NCBI GenBank assembly: GCA_029573925.1
Contig: JAKQBV010000426.1
Coordinates: 1-8,575, forward strand
Source: a bacterium
GTDB taxonomy: Bacteria; UBP15; UBA6099
Direction of reading: 5' to 3'
DNA: 8,575 bases
This document shows positions 1 through 6,104 of this stretch, piece after piece. Below the pieces are notes generated by a model. The model was not told the origin of the DNA. It worked only from the letters and a program-made list of their open reading frames with translations, and did not search any database. Both the position numbers and the translations under genes were made by a program. The stretch's first letter is position 1; each line of letters begins with the position of its first letter.

Positions 1-58
1 CTTTCACGCAATACATGGTATTCTTTGTGTGTACATCAGCACCGATGTACTTCTTCAT
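1..58 (-). CDS. IS110-family transposase, N-terminal fragment cut by the window edge
   Basis: Read on the minus strand from the ATG at 58, the fragment encodes MKKYIGADVHTKNTMYCVK and then leaves the window. The pattern Y-I-G-x-D-V-H near the N-terminus is typical of IS110-family (DEDD, RuvC-like) transposases, in which this aspartate (residue 8 here) is the first catalytic acidic residue. The start is supported by AAGGAGAG (minus strand, 72 to 65) with a 6-nt spacer. The protein would cut and rejoin DNA during transposition of its own element. It is transcribed divergently from glpD. Only 19 residues are visible, so the family call rests on a short but characteristic motif. The subgroup (IS110 or IS1111) and whether the gene is intact cannot be judged. 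Confidence 0.75.
   Translation of the reverse strand, partial: MKKYIGADVHTKNTMYCVK
31..50 (-). repeat. Inverted repeat inside the first codons of the transposase
   Basis: GTACATC (31-37) and GATGTAC (44-50) are perfect 7-base complements around a 6-nt loop. In the transposase mRNA this hairpin would fall on about codons 3-10, only about 8 nt after the start codon. It could slow ribosome loading or simply reflect codon choice. The pairing is seen directly; the role is inference. Confidence 0.45.
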
Positions 59-59
59 C

Positions 60-118
60 GCTATCTCTCCTTTCTCTCTCGTTTGATACAACTGTATCAC
101 ACTACCGGGAGAGATAGC
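60..118 (-). promoter_or_regulatory. Hairpin that can hide the transposase ribosome binding site
   Basis: GCTATCTCTCC (60-70) and GGAGAGATAGC (108-118) form a perfect 11-bp inverted repeat with a 37-nt loop. In minus-strand RNA the downstream arm contains the GGAGAG ribosome binding site of the transposase and ends two bases before its ATG. Folding would therefore mask translation initiation. Several insertion sequences are known to carry such structures, which stop translation of transcripts entering from outside while a promoter inside the loop would escape them. The arm is seen directly; the sequestering function is inferred from its position. Confidence 0.6.
84..99. repeat. Palindrome TGATACA-AC-TGTATCA (operator or apical hairpin)
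   Basis: Two perfect 7-base arms (84-90 and 93-99) are separated by only 2 nt. This is the form of a binding site for a dimeric repressor, or of a small hairpin nested in the loop of the larger 60-118 stem. It lies 26 bp upstream of the transposase start and over 200 bp upstream of glpD. Which gene it serves, if any, is unknown. Confidence 0.4.
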
Positions 119-130
119 CTTTATCATGGT
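113..130 (+). repeat. Left copy of a motif shared with the right end of the window
   Basis: GATAGCCTTTATCATGGT here resembles GACAGCCTTTATCATAGGT on the minus strand at 8477-8459. There are 17 identical positions with one substitution and one single-base gap, including a 12-base exact core. Because it lies 55-72 bp before an IS110-type transposase start, it may mark the end of the element, or a target sequence such elements prefer. A chance match of this length within 8.5 kb cannot be excluded. Confidence 0.35.
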
Positions 131-210
131 ATCAGGTTAGCGCCAGTTTATCACGAACCCGCTCGCGGGGCAAACCTCGCTCAGATGTTCCGGCATTGCG
201 CCCGCTGCTG

Positions 211-216
211 TATAAT
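211..216 (+). promoter_or_regulatory. Candidate -10 box for glpD
   Basis: A perfect TATAAT lies about 100 nt upstream of the chosen glpD start. At 17-bp spacing the -35 position reads TTCCGG (188-193), a poor match, so this promoter would be weak or would need an activator. It may instead be chance, or part of the adjacent insertion sequence. No other good promoter is seen between 119 and 304. Confidence 0.35.
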
Positions 217-303
217 TACCGAAGCGGAACGGCGGATGATTTCCGTCCTTCTTAAGCCGCCCGGCGGCGAAACAGCGCGCGAGTCGCGCGAAGCCGCAGA
301 CAC

Positions 304-309
304 GGAGAG
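304..309 (+). promoter_or_regulatory. Ribosome binding site that decides the glpD start
   Basis: GGAGAG sits 7 nt before the ATG at 317. The reading frame stays open upstream to 29, but that stretch runs through the transposase leader and has no such site at its own first ATG. This site fixes the start at 317, where conserved GlpD sequence begins. Confidence 0.7.
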
Positions 310-316
310 CGCAACC

Positions 317-1954
317 ATGATAAGAGACCTGAAACGACTTGGAACGGAGAAGTTCGACCTGCTTGTGATAGGGGGAGGGATAACGGGGGCGTGCGTCGCA
401 TGGGACGCGTCGATGCGCGGGCTGTCCGTCGCCCTTATCGACAAAGGCGACTTCGGGGCGGCCACATCCTCGGCCACATCGAAGCTGATACACGGCGGCC
501 TGCGCTACCTGAAGAACTTCGAGTTGGGCATAGTGCGAGAAAGCCTCAAGGAGCGGCGCATAATGGAGTTTATCGCCCCGCACCTCGTGTCTCCGTTGCC
601 GTTCGTCATCCCAAATTACGGCATGAAAGACACTCTGATGCTGAAGGCCGGAATGACGCTTTACGACATGCTCGGATACGACAAGGGGCGGCTGGCGGAC
701 CCTGACAAGAGGATTCCCAGCCACCGGGGCATGGCCAAGGCCGAGTTGACGAAGATGTTTCCGCGAGTCCCCGGCGAGGGTCTTTCCGGAGGGTTCCATT
801 ACTATGATTGCCAGATGATATCGTCCGAGCGGCTGACGCTGAGCTTCGTGAAGTCGGCGGCGGCGGCGGGCGCGACGCTCGCCAACTGGCTGGCTGTCGA
901 ATCCTTCAAGATGAGCGGCGGGACGATTCAGGCGGCGGTCGCGCGCGACGAGATAGGCGGCGAAACCATCGAGATTCAGGCGAGCTGCTACCTGAACGCA
1001 TCCGGCTGCTGGGCGGACAGGCTGCTCGGCATGGTGTCCGGCGGCGAATCGAAAACCCGCATCGCCCGCTCGAAAGGCATTCATATAGTCATTCCGCAAC
1101 TGCATCCGTCGGCGGCTATCGCGATGATAACCAAGACCCGGCGCCACGTTTTCCTTATGCCGTGGCGGGGCCTTACCATCGCCGGCACCACCGACACGCC
1201 GTTCAAAGGCGACCCGGACAAGCTCACCGTCACGATGAAGGACATCGAGGATTTCACGGCGGAGATAAACGGCTGCATGCCGTCTCTGAATCTGACTCCG
1301 GACGACGTGATAATGACTTACGGCGGGCTGCGACCTCTGGCCGACCCCGACGGAGCGGTGGAGGACAGCTACGACGCATCCCGCAAACACGAGGTGATAG
1401 ACCATGCTCGCGAGGGCCTTGCAAACAACCTGCTGTCCGCGCTCGGAGGGAAGTACACCACATCCCGGTTCCTCGCGGCGCAGGTGACGGACGCCGTGTT
1501 CGGCAAGCTGGGCAAGGCCGCCGCGCCGTGCAAGACAGCCGCTACCCGGCTGGTTAACGCTCCTGACGCGAACGTGGCCGACTACAAGAAGGACGCCCTC
1601 GCGCGCCACCCCGAACTCACCGCGGAGCTAGTGGCCCATCTCTCCACTCAATACGGGACCGAATGGGAAAAGGTCGCCTCCCTGCTGGACGCGCCCGGGA
1701 TGAAGGAGAAACTTGTTCCCGGCTCGGAGGACGTGGCGGCGCAGTTGAAGTTCGCTGCGGAATCGGAATGCGCGGAGCATCTTGACGACGCGCTCCTGCG
1801 GCGAACGGATGCATTGCTGTTCGGCAAACGTTCCCGCGCGGAGCTTGTCGCTCTGGCGAAGATTATGGCTCCCTCGCTCGGCTGGGACGACGCGCGTTGC
1901 GACGCCGAGGCTTCGCGGGTGGAGAATATCATAAAATCAAAATTCGCGGATTGA
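317..1954 (+). CDS. glpD: Aerobic-type glycerol-3-phosphate dehydrogenase GlpD
   Basis: This FAD enzyme oxidises sn-glycerol-3-phosphate to dihydroxyacetone phosphate and passes electrons to membrane quinone, working at the inner face of the cytoplasmic membrane. The 545-residue protein is of usual length for GlpD. The dinucleotide-binding motif GGGITG is at residues 19-24. The family signature running from DFG (45-47) through S-A-T-S-K-L to HGGLRYL (59-65) follows. The conserved segments R-H-V-F-L-M-P-W...GTTDTP lie near 275-295 and GGLRPLADP near 336. The last about 130 residues match the alpha-helical C-terminal domain of GlpD/GlpA, with the typical L-x-D-A-L-L-R-R-T-D-A-L-L-F stretch. The start at 317 follows a good ribosome binding site. 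No glpK, glpF or glpR is visible nearby. The gene is divergent from an IS110-type transposase, so its native upstream region may have been altered. The function is clear; GlpA-type use is less likely because no glpB or glpC follows. Confidence 0.93.
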   Translation: MIRDLKRLGTEKFDLLVIGGGITGACVAWDASMRGLSVALIDKGDFGAATSSATSKLIHGGLRYLKNFELGIVRESLKERRIMEFIAPHLVSPLPFVIPNYGMKDTLMLKAGMTLYDMLGYDKGRLADPDKRIPSHRGMAKAELTKMFPRVPGEGLSGGFHYYDCQMISSERLTLSFVKSAAAAGATLANWLAVESFKMSGGTIQAAVARDEIGGETIEIQASCYLNASGCWADRLLGMVSGGESKTRIARSKGIHIVIPQLHPSAAIAMITKTRRHVFLMPWRGLTIAGTTDTPFKGDPDKLTVTMKDIEDFTAEINGCMPSLNLTPDDVIMTYGGLRPLADPDGAVEDSYDASRKHEVIDHAREGLANNLLSALGGKYTTSRFLAAQVTDAVFGKLGKAAAPCKTAATRLVNAPDANVADYKKDALARHPELTAELVAHLSTQYGTEWEKVASLLDAPGMKEKLVPGSEDVAAQLKFAAESECAEHLDDALLRRTDALLFGKRSRAELVALAKIMAPSLGWDDARCDAEASRVENIIKSKFAD

Positions 1955-1955
1955 G

Positions 1956-1991
1956 CGCGCCGCGTCCGGCGGCGTCCGGTTGCGCGTTTTT
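1956..1991 (+). terminator. Probable intrinsic terminator of glpD
   Basis: CGCGC (1956-1960) can pair with GCGCG (1982-1986), with an inner CCGG/CCGG pairing (1966-1969 with 1976-1979), and five Ts follow directly (1987-1991). It starts right after the glpD stop codon. The stem is interrupted by an internal loop, and the GCGTCCGG direct repeat in it (1962-1969 and 1972-1979) allows other folds. Confidence 0.45.
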
Positions 1992-2004
1992 GCCGCCCGC
2001 GTGT

Positions 2005-2032
2005 TTGTTTTGTCTCGAAGTTTTCATATATT
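2005..2032 (+). promoter_or_regulatory. Weak candidate promoter of the PHP gene
   Basis: TTGTTT (2005-2010) and TATATT (2027-2032) are separated by 16 bp in an AT-rich patch between the glpD terminator and the next gene. The -35 matches consensus only in its first three bases. The AT-rich context in otherwise GC-rich DNA is the main support. Confidence 0.35.
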
Positions 2033-2068
2033 TAAAAGCGGTTTGAAACCTGAAAGGAAAAAGAAGAC

Positions 2069-3157
2069 ATGGCGATGAGGAAACTGGCGGCGATTGCGGC
2101 GTTGGCGATAGCGATGTTCGGGGCGGGATCCGCCCGCTCTCAGGAGAAAAAAGACGGATTTGTGATTATACCGATATGGTCTCACACTCACACCAACCTC
2201 GAAGGCGACGACGGAAGCCACGCGCCGAGCGAGACGAAGGAATACCTTCAGGCGAACAAATACTCAGGAGTAATCTTCACTCCCCACACGAGAGCCCAGC
2301 TCCCGTTCCCTGAAATCAGGCGGCTCGCGAATGAACTGACGGATTCGGAATTCTTGGCTGTCGGCGGGCGCGAAGTCTCCGCGAGCGTAGTAAGGGAAGA
2401 GGATCAAGAAGGCTGGCTGATGTGCCATCTGAACGCCGTCGGCGACACGGACGACATACTTGTCCGAGACAGACAGTTCGACTCGAAAGAGCTTGACGCT
2501 TTTCTTGCGAAACTCGACGAGGAGGGAGCCTATTACTGGTGGAACCACCCGTGGACATGCCCGCAATGGTCGGCGCTTGCCAATAAATTCTACGGCATCG
2601 AGATGTTCAACAACATCGGGACGGGATATGCCGACGGCTCGTCATACGCGATGACGAGAGACGCCTATCTGGCCGCGCTGAAAGGCGGCAAAAAGCTGTT
2701 CGTCACATCCGGAATAGACATGCACGTGCTGGCGCAGGCGCATTTCGCCGATTTTTACACCCATGTCCTCGCCGACGAGTTTTCGCGGGAATCCCTCAAG
2801 GCGGGCATGCTCGCCGGACACACCGTAGCCGGTTTCAACGCGAAGCTGCTGTTCATCAGCGCGAGGCCGTCGTTCAAGCCTGCTGCCGCTCCCGGCTCGT
2901 CGTTCGCAGTGAAGGGCGGCGTGGCGATTAAGAACGTGGCCGGAGTTCAGCCCTCGCTGGTCGTATATAAGAACGGCGTGGAGACCGCCACCGCCGCGCC
3001 GACGATTCTGGAAAAGCGCGGCAAGGCCGCGAAAGGATACTCGACATTTGAGTTGTCGTTCGGCGACACGCTCCGGCCCGGCGAGACCGCCTGCTACGTG
3101 TTCGAGATTCCCAGATACATGATTTCGTCGCCGTACTGCCACGAGGCGGAAAAATAA
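2069..3157 (+). CDS. Secreted PHP-domain (CehA/McbA-like) metallohydrolase
   Basis: The 362-residue protein has a positively charged N-terminus and a hydrophobic stretch (about residues 5-20) ending in GSARSQ, which fits a signal peptide cut near residue 24. The rest would then act outside the cytoplasmic membrane. The PHP metal-site pattern is present in order: SHTH with H39 and H41, TPH with H73, GREVS with E102, CH with H120, NHP with H160 and GIDMH with D217 and H219. Such sites bind two or three metal ions and usually hydrolyse phosphoesters; CehA-like relatives hydrolyse other esters and carbamates. Residues about 275-350 look like a separate beta-rich domain. AAAGGA (2053-2058) is a usable ribosome binding site 10 nt before the ATG; a second ATG two codons on is possible. 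The glycosyltransferase follows 34 nt downstream, so the two are probably one transcript. The substrate is unknown; a phosphodiester or phosphosugar is a guess. Confidence 0.8.
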   Translation: MAMRKLAAIAALAIAMFGAGSARSQEKKDGFVIIPIWSHTHTNLEGDDGSHAPSETKEYLQANKYSGVIFTPHTRAQLPFPEIRRLANELTDSEFLAVGGREVSASVVREEDQEGWLMCHLNAVGDTDDILVRDRQFDSKELDAFLAKLDEEGAYYWWNHPWTCPQWSALANKFYGIEMFNNIGTGYADGSSYAMTRDAYLAALKGGKKLFVTSGIDMHVLAQAHFADFYTHVLADEFSRESLKAGMLAGHTVAGFNAKLLFISARPSFKPAAAPGSSFAVKGGVAIKNVAGVQPSLVVYKNGVETATAAPTILEKRGKAAKGYSTFELSFGDTLRPGETACYVFEIPRYMISSPYCHEAEK

Positions 3158-3191
3158 GATTTCGGCAGCCGGGCCGCCGGCGGATGACGCG

Positions 3192-4415
3192 ATGAACATT
3201 CTGGCCGCAAGCTATTCGTTTCCGCCCGACGCTTCGCCGCGAGCGTCGCAGGTGTCGCGCGTTCTTGCGGAGCTTCCTGCCGATGTCGCGGTGGTGTGCG
3301 CGGACAATCTTGAAGGGACGCCCGACCCGACGGTAGCCCCCGGCATCGACGAGCGGCTCGCTGAAATCATAAGAATTTCACACGGCAGGCCGCTGCTATC
3401 AAGAAGGCTCGACTACGCGGGATACCGGCTCAAAATCTCGTGGGCGCACGCGCCAGACCCTCAACGCCCGTGGGCGGACAAAGCCCGCGACCACATCCTC
3501 GAACGCCTCTCTCGCGGAACGCTAAACCCGGACGTCCTCATAACTTTCGGCGCTCCGATGTCCGGACACCTCATCGGCCCGCCCGTGAAAAAATACGCCC
3601 GCATCCCGTGGATAGCCCATTTCAGCGACCCGTGGGCTGACAACCCTTACAGGCGCGACAACCCAGCCACCGCCTTCATCAACAGACGGCTCGAACGCCG
3701 TGTCGTCGAACTCGCCGACGCCGTAGTTTTCACGTCTCCCGAAACCATCGACCTCGTCATGAAAAAATACCCGAAGGAACTGCGGCGCAAAGCGCGCTTT
3801 CTGCCGCACTGCTTCGACCCCGCCGCCTATCCCCCCGGAGACCCGCCGGACGGAGAATACGTCATGCGGATGCTGGGCGGGCTGTACACTCTTAGGACGC
3901 CGGAACCGTTTTACAAGGCGGTCGAGCGAGCCGCCGCCTCCGACCCCGCCGCTCTCGCCGGCGTCCGCTTCGAATTCTACGGCTACATTGAAACCCGCCT
4001 GAAGAACTTAATCGACAAATATCCCGTCGCGAAGCGCGCCATCTCTTTTCACGGCAATGTCAGTTACGCTGAAAGCCTGCGCCTGATGAAGACCGCCCAT
4101 TGCCTTCTGGCAATTGACGCTCCGGCGCGCTTCTCCGTGTTTTTTCCGTCGAAAATAGTGGATTACCTCGGAAGCGGGCGGCACATCTTCGCAATCACCC
4201 CTCCGGGCGCGTGCGAGAGAGTGACGCGCGAACTGGGCGGAACGGTGGCGGCCCCCTCAGACGATGAAGCTGTCTACCGCGCCCTTCTAGGAATACTCCG
4301 TGACCGCCCCGCCTCCTCGGCGACGCCCGATTGCGGCTCAGCATATCTCTGCTCCAACGTCGCCGCAGAAACAATGTCTCTTTTATCTTCGGTTGTCGCA
4401 GAAAAATTATCTTAA
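3192..4415 (+). CDS. GT4-like (GT-B fold) glycosyltransferase
   Basis: The 407-residue protein begins MNILAASYSFPPDASPRA, the usual first strand and loop of GT4-type enzymes. PWIAHFSDPWADNPY (139-153) matches the conserved segment at the end of the N-terminal half in this class. The C-terminal half has FYGYI (262-266), FHGNV (286-290) and FFPSKIVDYLGSGR (317-330), where the donor sugar nucleotide is normally bound; K321 lies in the position of the usual F-x-S-K-I/L segment. The typical E-x(7)-E motif is not clear. There is no signal peptide or membrane helix, so it acts in the cytoplasm or at the membrane face, adding a sugar to a lipid- or glycan-type acceptor. It starts 34 nt after the PHP gene with only a weak GGCGG ribosome binding site, which suggests co-transcription and possible translational coupling. 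Donor and acceptor cannot be told from sequence. Confidence 0.75.
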   Translation: MNILAASYSFPPDASPRASQVSRVLAELPADVAVVCADNLEGTPDPTVAPGIDERLAEIIRISHGRPLLSRRLDYAGYRLKISWAHAPDPQRPWADKARDHILERLSRGTLNPDVLITFGAPMSGHLIGPPVKKYARIPWIAHFSDPWADNPYRRDNPATAFINRRLERRVVELADAVVFTSPETIDLVMKKYPKELRRKARFLPHCFDPAAYPPGDPPDGEYVMRMLGGLYTLRTPEPFYKAVERAAASDPAALAGVRFEFYGYIETRLKNLIDKYPVAKRAISFHGNVSYAESLRLMKTAHCLLAIDAPARFSVFFPSKIVDYLGSGRHIFAITPPGACERVTRELGGTVAAPSDDEAVYRALLGILRDRPASSATPDCGSAYLCSNVAAETMSLLSSVVAEKLS

Positions 4416-4424
4416 CGAACAGTC

Positions 4425-4449
4425 TATATAAACGGCAGGTCAATGCCGC
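4425..4449 (-). terminator. Weak terminator candidate between the convergent genes
   Basis: CGGCA (4433-4437) pairs with TGCCG (4444-4448) around a 6-nt loop. Read on the minus strand the stem is followed by TTTATAT, so it could end the MATE transcript about 55 nt past its stop codon. The stem is short. On the plus strand the nearest T run (4462-4466) is too far away for this hairpin to end the glycosyltransferase transcript. Confidence 0.35.
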
Positions 4450-4501
4450 CGCCGCGCGCCATTTTTCAATTGCCATACATGTTCAATAAAAGCGGCTGAA
4501 A

Positions 4502-5923
4502 TCAGTCCGGGGGTGGCAGAGAGCACGGTCCCGCGACAGCGGAGCCAGACGCGCAATATGCTTCTTCGCGTTTTTTCATGCGGGTTTTCCACGAGCCTTT
4601 GCGGTAAATGCGAAGGAGAATCAGCATGTTGGCGAAAGACGCTATGGGGATGCTGGCCCAAACTGCGGTAAGGCCGAATGGAGTGACAGCGGGCAGAAGG
4701 AACGCAAGCCCGACGCTGAAGAAGGAGCGGACGGAAGCGCCTATCATGGAGGGCACGTTGTCGCCCGCGCCGCCGAAAGCGCTGTTGAGCACGATGACCA
4801 CGCCGAGCACAACGCCGTTGAAAGCCATCGCGCGCATCACCTCCCGACCGAGAGCGACTACCTCTCTCGAATCGGAAAAGAACCCTATGAAGAAGTCCGG
4901 GAACGCCGCGAACGTGACGGAGATGACGCCCGCGCACAACACCGAAGCCAAAATGCCTTTTTTCACTGAAGAAGAGGCGCGGGAAACCTTTTCGACGCCC
5001 AAGTTTTGTCCGACTAGGGTGGCGACTGCGGTTCCAATGCCGATGACGGGAGCCAGAGACATGTGCATCAGCCGCCATCCTATGCCCGCCGCCGCCACCG
5101 GCCCGGCCCCCTTGTCGGCAACTATCCAGATAATCACCATGAAGCTGAAGCTCAACAGCATGAATTGCGCTCCTGACGGCGCGCCTATCTTGAACACTTC
5201 CTTTATCAGCGGCCAGTCCGGTTTGAAACCGGTCGAAAGCGGAACATGCAGGTTTGATTTCCCGGTGGAAACAACCGCCACGACGTAGACCGCCGAAAAC
5301 AGCGTCGAGATCATGGTCGCCAGCCCGGCCCCAGCGACTCCCATCGCCGGTATCGGTCCCCAGCCGTATATCATCAGCGGGTCCAAAGCAATGTTTATCA
5401 GCGTGGCTATCATCAACGAATACGTTGGAGCCTTCATGTCCCCGCTGCCGCGCAGAGCGAAGCCGAGAGCGAGGGAGACTATCTGAAAAGCGAACCCGAA
5501 AGCGTAAGGGCGCAGATAGGCGGCTCCTAGATCGACCACCTCGCCGCTGCCTCCGAGCGCCGTAATTATGGGTTCGGCGAAGAAGAAAGACGCGCCGCCG
5601 AAAAACAGACCCACTGCCGCGCCCACAAACAGCGTGTTGCGCACTGTATGCGCGGCATGCTCGAAGTTGCGGCGTCCGAACGCCCGCGACACAATCGCCA
5701 GCGATCCTGTTCCTATGGCTTGACCTAGCGAAAAGAAAAAGGAGAACAGCGTGCCGGCTATCGTAATCGCCGCGACCGCTCCCATCCCCAGCCTGCCGAC
5801 CCAGAAAAGGTCGACCACCGTGTACAGGTTCTGCAAACCCATGCCCAGCATCACCGGCAGGCTCATCGTTACGATGTGCCTCCAGATGCCGCCGCTTGTG
5901 ACATCTCCTTTTATCGCCGCCAT
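4502..5923 (-). CDS. MATE-family multidrug/cation-coupled efflux pump
   Basis: The 473-residue protein is of normal MATE length and strongly hydrophobic, consistent with 12 membrane helices in two related halves. It exports organic cations or drugs in exchange for H+ or Na+ across the cytoplasmic membrane. In order: first helix LPVMLGMGLQNLYTVVDLFWVG (22-43) with D38 in a conserved place, LRGSGDMKAP (157-166), N177 and D181 in the segment N-I-A-L-D-P-L, GVAGAGLAT (195-203), and GQNLG (305-309) in the second half. An open frame extends upstream to 6061, but the added 46 residues are not MATE-like and a promoter-like sequence lies inside them, so the ATG at 5923 is preferred. No strong ribosome binding site precedes it. 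The C-terminal tail from about residue 441 is charged and then Pro/Ser rich. It converges on the glycosyltransferase and lies 181 nt beyond tupC. NorM- and DinF-type subfamilies were not separated. Confidence 0.88.
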   Translation of the reverse strand: MAAIKGDVTSGGIWRHIVTMSLPVMLGMGLQNLYTVVDLFWVGRLGMGAVAAITIAGTLFSFFFSLGQAIGTGSLAIVSRAFGRRNFEHAAHTVRNTLFVGAAVGLFFGGASFFFAEPIITALGGSGEVVDLGAAYLRPYAFGFAFQIVSLALGFALRGSGDMKAPTYSLMIATLINIALDPLMIYGWGPIPAMGVAGAGLATMISTLFSAVYVVAVVSTGKSNLHVPLSTGFKPDWPLIKEVFKIGAPSGAQFMLLSFSFMVIIWIVADKGAGPVAAAGIGWRLMHMSLAPVIGIGTAVATLVGQNLGVEKVSRASSSVKKGILASVLCAGVISVTFAAFPDFFIGFFSDSREVVALGREVMRAMAFNGVVLGVVIVLNSAFGGAGDNVPSMIGASVRSFFSVGLAFLLPAVTPFGLTAVWASIPIASFANMLILLRIYRKGSWKTRMKKREEAYCASGSAVAGPCSLPPPD

Positions 5924-5966
5924 GTCCGCCGCTTCGTCCGGAATCCGTCCCGCCTTCCGGACATCC

Positions 5967-5995
5967 CGAATAGTATAATCTCCAAACTTTTTCAA
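5967..5995 (-). promoter_or_regulatory. Candidate promoter of the MATE gene
   Basis: On the minus strand TTGAAA (5995-5990) precedes TATTCG (5972-5967) by 17 bp. An overlapping, better -10, TATACT (5977-5972), has only a poor upstream partner (TTTATT at 16 bp). The patch is AT-rich and lies about 45-70 nt before the chosen start codon. The exact boxes are uncertain. Confidence 0.35.
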
Positions 5996-6061
5996 TAAAA
6001 CCCGAAATCGACATAAGAAATTTCTGAGGCAGCCCGCGAGATATGACGCGCAAGGTTTCAA

Positions 6062-6083
6062 CCCGCGAAGGTGAAAATGCGGG
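6062..6083 (-). repeat. Small stem-loop downstream of tupC
   Basis: CCCGC (6062-6066) and GCGGG (6079-6083) can pair around a 12-nt loop, 22 nt past the tupC stop codon. On the minus strand TTGAAA follows, so it lacks a proper T run. It could stabilise the 3' end or be a poor terminator; otherwise the 6062-6104 gap shows nothing. Confidence 0.25.
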
Positions 6084-6104
6084 AAACTGATTTGTCGTTT
6101 TGAG

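Noticed and set aside
150..170. GGTTCG-like sequence on the minus strand suggesting a tRNA T-arm
   Set aside because: No acceptor stem, D-arm or anticodon arm can be built around it.
29..316. N-terminal extension of glpD by 96 codons to the ATG at 29
   Set aside because: It would overlap the transposase start and its leader, has no ribosome binding site and shows no GlpD-like sequence. The ATG at 317 has GGAGAG 7 nt upstream.
808..1557. 249-codon plus-strand frame inside glpD
   Set aside because: It is very rich in Arg, Asp and Gly, lies wholly within glpD in another frame and has no credible start signal.
137..1609. Long antisense open frame (490 codons) opposite glpD
   Set aside because: The product is rich in Arg, His, Gly and Val with no recognisable domain, as expected from the reverse of a GC-rich gene. 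The plus-strand GlpD has conserved motifs throughout.
4440..6053. 537-codon minus-strand frame overlapping the MATE gene in another frame
   Set aside because: It is rich in Arg, Gly and His and lacks membrane helices; the frame at 4502-5923 is a clear MATE protein.
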